A stretch of 24,071 bases of DNA from Proteromonas lacertae. Its lineage: Eukaryota; Sar; Bigyra; Opalinata; Proteromonadidae. Made by a program: the position numbers and the translations under genes. Where the stretch lies: positions 1-24,071 of the forward strand of contig NGBS01001234.1 of the NCBI GenBank assembly GCA_002245135.1. Direction: 5' to 3'. Below the pieces are notes generated by a model. It saw nothing but the letters and a program-made list of their open reading frames with translations, was not told where the DNA came from and did no database searches. Shown in pieces: positions 20,126 to 24,071 of this stretch (the stretch's first letter is position 1; every line of letters starts with the position of its first letter).

Positions 20126-21295
20126 TTACTCTTCTGGGATGTTTGTTATCTTTCTAATTCGTTTAATGTCATTGTCTAGAACGAAGTCACCCTGTTTGTA
20201 AAGACATGCCATACATGCTTCACGATATCTAAAAGCATATTTATGTCTGGTGGCTTGGCTTGACATTATTTCATTCCAAATTCTTTTTGCAGCTTCTTCT
20301 AGGCTATCTAAGTCTTTGAAATTGTTTTCATCTTCACTAATCTTGTGTTTTAGAGTCGCCCAGACCTTTTCAATAGGATTTAAGTCTGGAGAAAACGGTG
20401 GATGTCTGATAGGTTTCCAACCGTTCCTTTGAAGATATTCTGTGGTATACCTACTTTTATGTATGCTGGCATTGTCTTGTAAGAAATAACATTGTCTCTG
20501 ATGGTTTACCAATGGATGCTGTTGAATTAGAGGCGGTAAAGTTTTCTTTAAAAATCGACAATATCTAACTGAATTTATTCCCTTACTTACACCATCTTTG
20601 GGTTCAAATGACTTCTGCATAACCATCAGATCAGTGAATCCATACTCTGAAAAGGCACCCCAGACCATAACGCCTGCGTTTCCTTTGATCCTTTGCTTCC
20701 TAATAATAGGTTTTCCAGAGATACTCCATCCAACACTTTTAACATTTCTAAGTCTAATCATCGACTCATCTGAGAACATAATCGTCTTATAATCCAAGAA
20801 TATGTTTTGAGATACTGTCATTAATCTTTCTTCAACGTTCTTTTGGGTCAAGCCTGGACAAACTCCACTATTTCCAAAAAAGATCTTCCATGATTTACAA
20901 TAACGACGAATTGTACTTAATGATACTGTTGAGGGGATTAAGCTGTTCTTCACCAACACATTTCTGAGTGTTTTGGCAGATTGAATTGTAATGCCATTAA
21001 CTTGACTTCTCAAGATATAATCTCTAACAGCTTGCCCACTAATGATAGAGTTCAAAATAATTGGCTTTCTCCCTCTTCTAACCTTAGGTGGTGAAATACT
21101 TGATTTGGCTTTGGACGTCTTCAACCCCATAATTTGTAAGTACTTCCAAATAGTACTCTTGGTTCTTGCCGTTTTTAAGGCAATTTCTCCAATACTACAA
21201 GATTGATTTACCAGAGCTCTAATTTTCTCTTTTTCAGACTCTGTAACAGGAGTTTTTTTGACAGTGACTTTACATGGTTGTTTTGGGGATCTCAT
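20126..21295 (-). CDS. Tc1/mariner-family transposase, DD34E, full-length open frame
   Basis: 389 residues, ATG to TAA, no break. N-terminal helix-turn-helix region at ~17-60 (EKIRALVNQSC, IGEIALKTARTKSTIW), basic KVRRGRKP at 71-78 resembling an AT-hook-like linker, then the catalytic core: Asp 176 in FSDES, WGAFSEYGF near 212, Asp 274 in LQDNASIH, and Glu 309 in SPDLNPIEKVW. Exactly 34 residues separate the last two acids, the Tc1 signature. The protein cuts and pastes its own element, normally at TA dinucleotides. The coding sequence is clearly richer in G+C than the host genes, suggesting recent arrival. I did not find convincing terminal inverted repeats within ~350 bp of either side, so element borders are unknown and current mobility is unproven. 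Confidence 0.93.
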   Translation of the reverse strand: MRSPKQPCKVTVKKTPVTESEKEKIRALVNQSCSIGEIALKTARTKSTIWKYLQIMGLKTSKAKSSISPPKVRRGRKPIILNSIISGQAVRDYILRSQVNGITIQSAKTLRNVLVKNSLIPSTVSLSTIRRYCKSWKIFFGNSGVCPGLTQKNVEERLMTVSQNIFLDYKTIMFSDESMIRLRNVKSVGWSISGKPIIRKQRIKGNAGVMVWGAFSEYGFTDLMVMQKSFEPKDGVSKGINSVRYCRFLKKTLPPLIQQHPLVNHQRQCYFLQDNASIHKSRYTTEYLQRNGWKPIRHPPFSPDLNPIEKVWATLKHKISEDENNFKDLDSLEEAAKRIWNEIMSSQATRHKYAFRYREACMACLYKQGDFVLDNDIKRIRKITNIPEE

Positions 21296-21850
21296 TTGCT
21301 CTAATTAGCGAGAAAGATCTAAATAAAGGGAATGAAAATTCAGACAAAACGACTATTTTTATTGAAATCGTTCGATTTTTGTTTTTTCGATTTTTAATTA
21401 TAAAAAAGTTATTTGATCAGTCTAAAATTCAAATTTTGTTAATTACCTATAAGGTAGCAATAGATTTATGATATAAAAATCAATAGATAAAGAGACATTT
21501 CAAAAAGTGAGAAATAAAAATTAAAAAAAATACAACAGCTAGTTTAGTTTTTTTTTATTATTTTTGGTTATATTTTTTTTTGGCTGAATTATTGATAGTT
21601 TTCTTTTATTTTATAAAAACTCTATCAAGTCAAGCTTGTAAATAGTACAAAAAAATAAAGACAATACATATGTATAGTATAAAAAGAGAATGGGATGGCC
21701 AAGCCAAACCCATTTTTGATTCTACTATTATTGTGATTGTAGATATCCTGGAAGATCGAGTGACAGCTTTGATTTTTCAAATACACAATTCTATAGAAAT
21801 TTGAGAGAAATTTTAAGAGCAAATACTTTGCCTAAATCATTCGGCGTACT
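21296..21850. other. Spacer upstream of the Tc1 transposase, no gene seen
   Basis: 555 bp of T/A-rich DNA with long T runs near 21548-21582 and a GC-rich 20-mer, GGGATGGCCAAGCCAAACCC, at 21692-21711. It may include one end of the Tc1 element and one end of the older relic to the right, but I could not define either. Confidence 0.4.
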
Positions 21851-22004
21851 TCATTCTTGTTGTTCATCACTCATTATTTCTTGCCAGGCGTCTAATGCAG
21901 CTGTTGATAACTCTGGGACGTTTGAGTATCCATCACTTTTCTTCTTAATTAGGTGCTTAACTGACAACAACATTTTCTATCGGATTGAGGTCGCAACTAA
22001 TTCC
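21851..22004 (-). pseudogene. Relic C-terminus of a second Tc1-type transposase
   Basis: On the minus strand CDLNPIENVVVS at the right end carries the DLNPIEN catalytic-Glu motif of Tc1/mariner transposases. A one-base shift near 21960 then continues as KHLIKKKSDGYSNVPELSTA and LDAWQEIMSDEQQE to a TGA at 21851. That tail is typical of Tc1 proteins and differs in sequence from the intact transposase at 20126, so it comes from another subfamily. Nothing to the right reads as the rest of the catalytic core, so only the end survives. It is GC-richer than its surroundings. Confidence 0.7.
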
Positions 22005-22272
22005 ATCAATTATTACTACTAAAACCAAAAATATTGTTATAGTAGCTGACTTCATAGTATCAACATATCGAAATGTTTTAAGGATAATTAGCTCAATTTA
22101 CTTAGATAAAATAAAAAAGAAAAGAATGGTTTGATTGAAAATTGGAATGTTCTAGAATTTTCTTCAATTTTTATATTTTTAAAGATATTGTTATATAATG
22201 AGTAAAAATGGTTAATAATTAACTTGAAATAACATAAACTACATCAATACATTAAATAATATATTATAATAA
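22005..22272. other. Spacer downstream of the dynein gene
   Basis: 268 bp of AT-rich DNA between the transposase relic and the dynein stop codon. I see no coding sequence. Confidence 0.4.
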
Positions 22273-24071
22273 TTAATCATCTAATTGAGTTAATAAAGCA
22301 ACACCTCGTTTTATCCAATGTTTCTGATCATGTTCAGCTTTCATTGGTAAATTGATCATCATCACAAAATTCGTACTATGACCTGTTGTTGATAATACAC
22401 CTCTTCTTTCAGATGTTTTATAAGTTGGACATTCATATCGATGTTCACTCTCATCTATCTCATCAATTCTTTTGGTTGTAAATGAATGTGAGGCATTTCA
22501 ACAAATAATTCTTTTGGATTACTTTCATCTAATGTCATTGTTTCATAATTCCAATTTGCTCCTTCAATAAATAAACCATATACATAACAACCATCAGCTG
22601 CTTTTTCAGTGATTTTACTTTGTTCTTCTTTATTTATTACTCGGAAATCATAAGTTATTTCATCAATCGGAATTGTATATTTTCGAGCATAATTCTGACG
22701 AGTTCCAGTTAAAAATGATTGAGTAAAAGAAAAACCACTTAGCCAAAATTCATTAGGAGAACCATAATCTATCCAAGTATTTAAAAAGTCAATTCTTTGA
22801 CATAAATCATTTACATAACTTCCTAATGGTTTCAAAGATGGATAAGATACATTTTTCCATTTCTCTGAACACTTCCATTTACCATACTATTTCCTAATTC
22901 TTCTAATTCACTACTCATTACCACTAATCCTTTTATTGCTTTTGAACATCAACCAATGTACTTTTCACTACTAATAATAAATCATTAAATCTCATCAATT
23001 CTTGAACCAACACTGTATTTAAACTTTCTTCATATATTACTGGATATTTTACTGATACTTTTTCTATATCAAATGGATCAGGAACTCTTTTTTCGATTGT
23101 TTGAGCTAATTCCATTAATTGATCTTCCCAACTCATTCCACCACTACTACTTGTCTTACTTTGTAATGATAAAATATTATCTAAAATTCGACTGGTTTCT
23201 GATTTTGCACAAGTTATATTCGCATTATCATGTAAACCATAAATCTCTGGATTTTCATTGATTGGTAAGGTTTTGATATATTCGATATAAGATTCTAATG
23301 GACCATCAGGAGGTGCATAATAAAAACCAGAAGTGAGAATTTATAATTATCATCTAATATATCGATTGTATAGAAATCGCTCAAAATATTCATTAAACAT
23401 CGACGATCTTTATCATCAGTTACTCGACCTCCATAATTACATTCACCAGCTAAATAAGTTAACATCTCGAAATTAATCTCTTCATAATCATTCAAAAAAT
23501 AACATCAATTGATCCATTGAGATTTGTAAATCAGAATCAGCAAATACATAAGGAATATTCCAACCTAATGGACCAAATTTTACTCTTCTCGAACTGTTGC
23601 ATGAAGAAAGCTAAAGCTAAACCAAATAATAATTTCTTAAATTCATAACTTTTCTTATTCTTTTCAAACCATTCTTTATCCAATGAGTTATAAGTACCTG
23701 TAAACTGTTTAATAAACCTTTCGGAGGTTCAGTTGTCATTTTTACTCCATTTTGTAAGATTGTAGCTGGGAATTTGGGAGAAGGCATGGAAGTTAACCAT
23801 AACCGGAAATCAGGATGAGTACTTTCAGGAGATATTTCTTCACAAATTCTCTCTAATTCAGACATCCAACTTTCGGCTAAATGACAGTTTTGTAAACAAA
23901 CCCAAGTACCTCGATCCACAGCTTCAGCTATTGCATTTTGAGCAATTGTGCTTGACCTTGACCTAATGAAACACTAAATAGTTTTTTTAGATAAACCCAT
24001 TTTATCAGCTAATTTCAATAATTCATTCATTGGAGCAGCACCTGGAGATAATACGAAGATTAATGGAGCAC
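22273..24071 (-). CDS. Axonemal dynein heavy chain, C-terminal part (5' end beyond the window)
   Basis: The gene enters from the right edge. In order it shows [38 protein letters not shown] and [16 protein letters not shown] (AAA6), then [21 protein letters not shown] with [11 protein letters not shown], the C-terminal domain with [14 protein letters not shown], and the family ending [18 protein letters not shown]...[15 protein letters not shown] followed by TAA at 22273-22275. These match single-headed inner-arm heavy chains (DNAH1/3/7/12 group); the exact orthologue is not decided. Dyneins of this class drive ciliary bending. The reading frame is interrupted about ten times by single-base differences, nearly all in short homopolymers (for instance seven A in place of six before CTATTTAG near 23980; one T too many before GAATGATTATGAAG near 23490; one A too few at DVQK-AIKG near 22945). 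Codons between breaks remain conserved, so sequence error is more likely than gene loss. Confidence 0.9.

Noticed and set aside
1-24071. Ciliate-type code with TAA/TAG as glutamine
   Set aside because: The dynein ends at TAA right after its conserved QLDD end, and the Hsp70-like and second kinase-LRR genes also end at TAA; only one in-frame TAG is seen.

Overview
The window is nuclear DNA of an AT-rich eukaryotic microbe that builds cilia or flagella. It encodes an axonemal-type dynein heavy chain and a very large IQ-motif protein, uses the standard stop codons, and is crossed by unusually short spliceosomal introns. I placed 17 introns by reading frame: 15 are 26-39 nt, one is 48 nt and one may be only 19 nt. 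All are GT-AG, all end in TAG, and 15 start with GTAT. Introns near 30 nt together with a ciliary toolkit would fit an opalinid/Blastocystis-type stramenopile or another short-intron protist, but I cannot name the organism.

Layout, left to right. 1-7097 (minus): one giant gene for an IQ-motif, Asn-rich protein with repeated beta-rich modules; it runs off the left edge. 7263-8633 (minus): a compact, divergent Hsp70-like protein without a C-terminal lid. A 55-bp gap separates it from a plus-strand tandem cluster of four related genes (8689-15496): two complete kinase/leucine-rich-repeat (LRR) fusions, one kinase gene without its catalytic loop, and one kinase N-lobe joined to LRRs. In the LRR parts nearly every intron is phase 1 and cuts the same codon of the repeat, so single repeats sit on single exons of about 84 nt.

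15894-22004 is a transposon-rich island. It holds a 2,784-bp foldback/Mutator-like element (481-bp outer arms that differ at one base by eye, 121-bp tandem repeats in both arms, perfect 9-bp target duplication), a DDE_4-type transposase fragment, a possible small inverted-repeat element, an open Tc1/mariner DD34E transposase gene, and the relic tail of a second Tc1-type transposase. 22273-24071 (minus) is the C-terminal part of an inner-arm-type dynein heavy chain running off the right edge.

Two points govern interpretation. First, the outer 1.2-1.8 kb at each end contain many one-base, mostly homopolymer indels in otherwise conserved coding sequence, while central genes are clean across five exons or more. 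That looks like contig-end sequence error, not gene death. Second, the kinase-LRR cluster is the most novel biology: soluble proteins with no membrane segment that join a kinase or pseudokinase to ribonuclease-inhibitor-type LRRs, in a layout suited to exon-by-exon repeat gain and loss.
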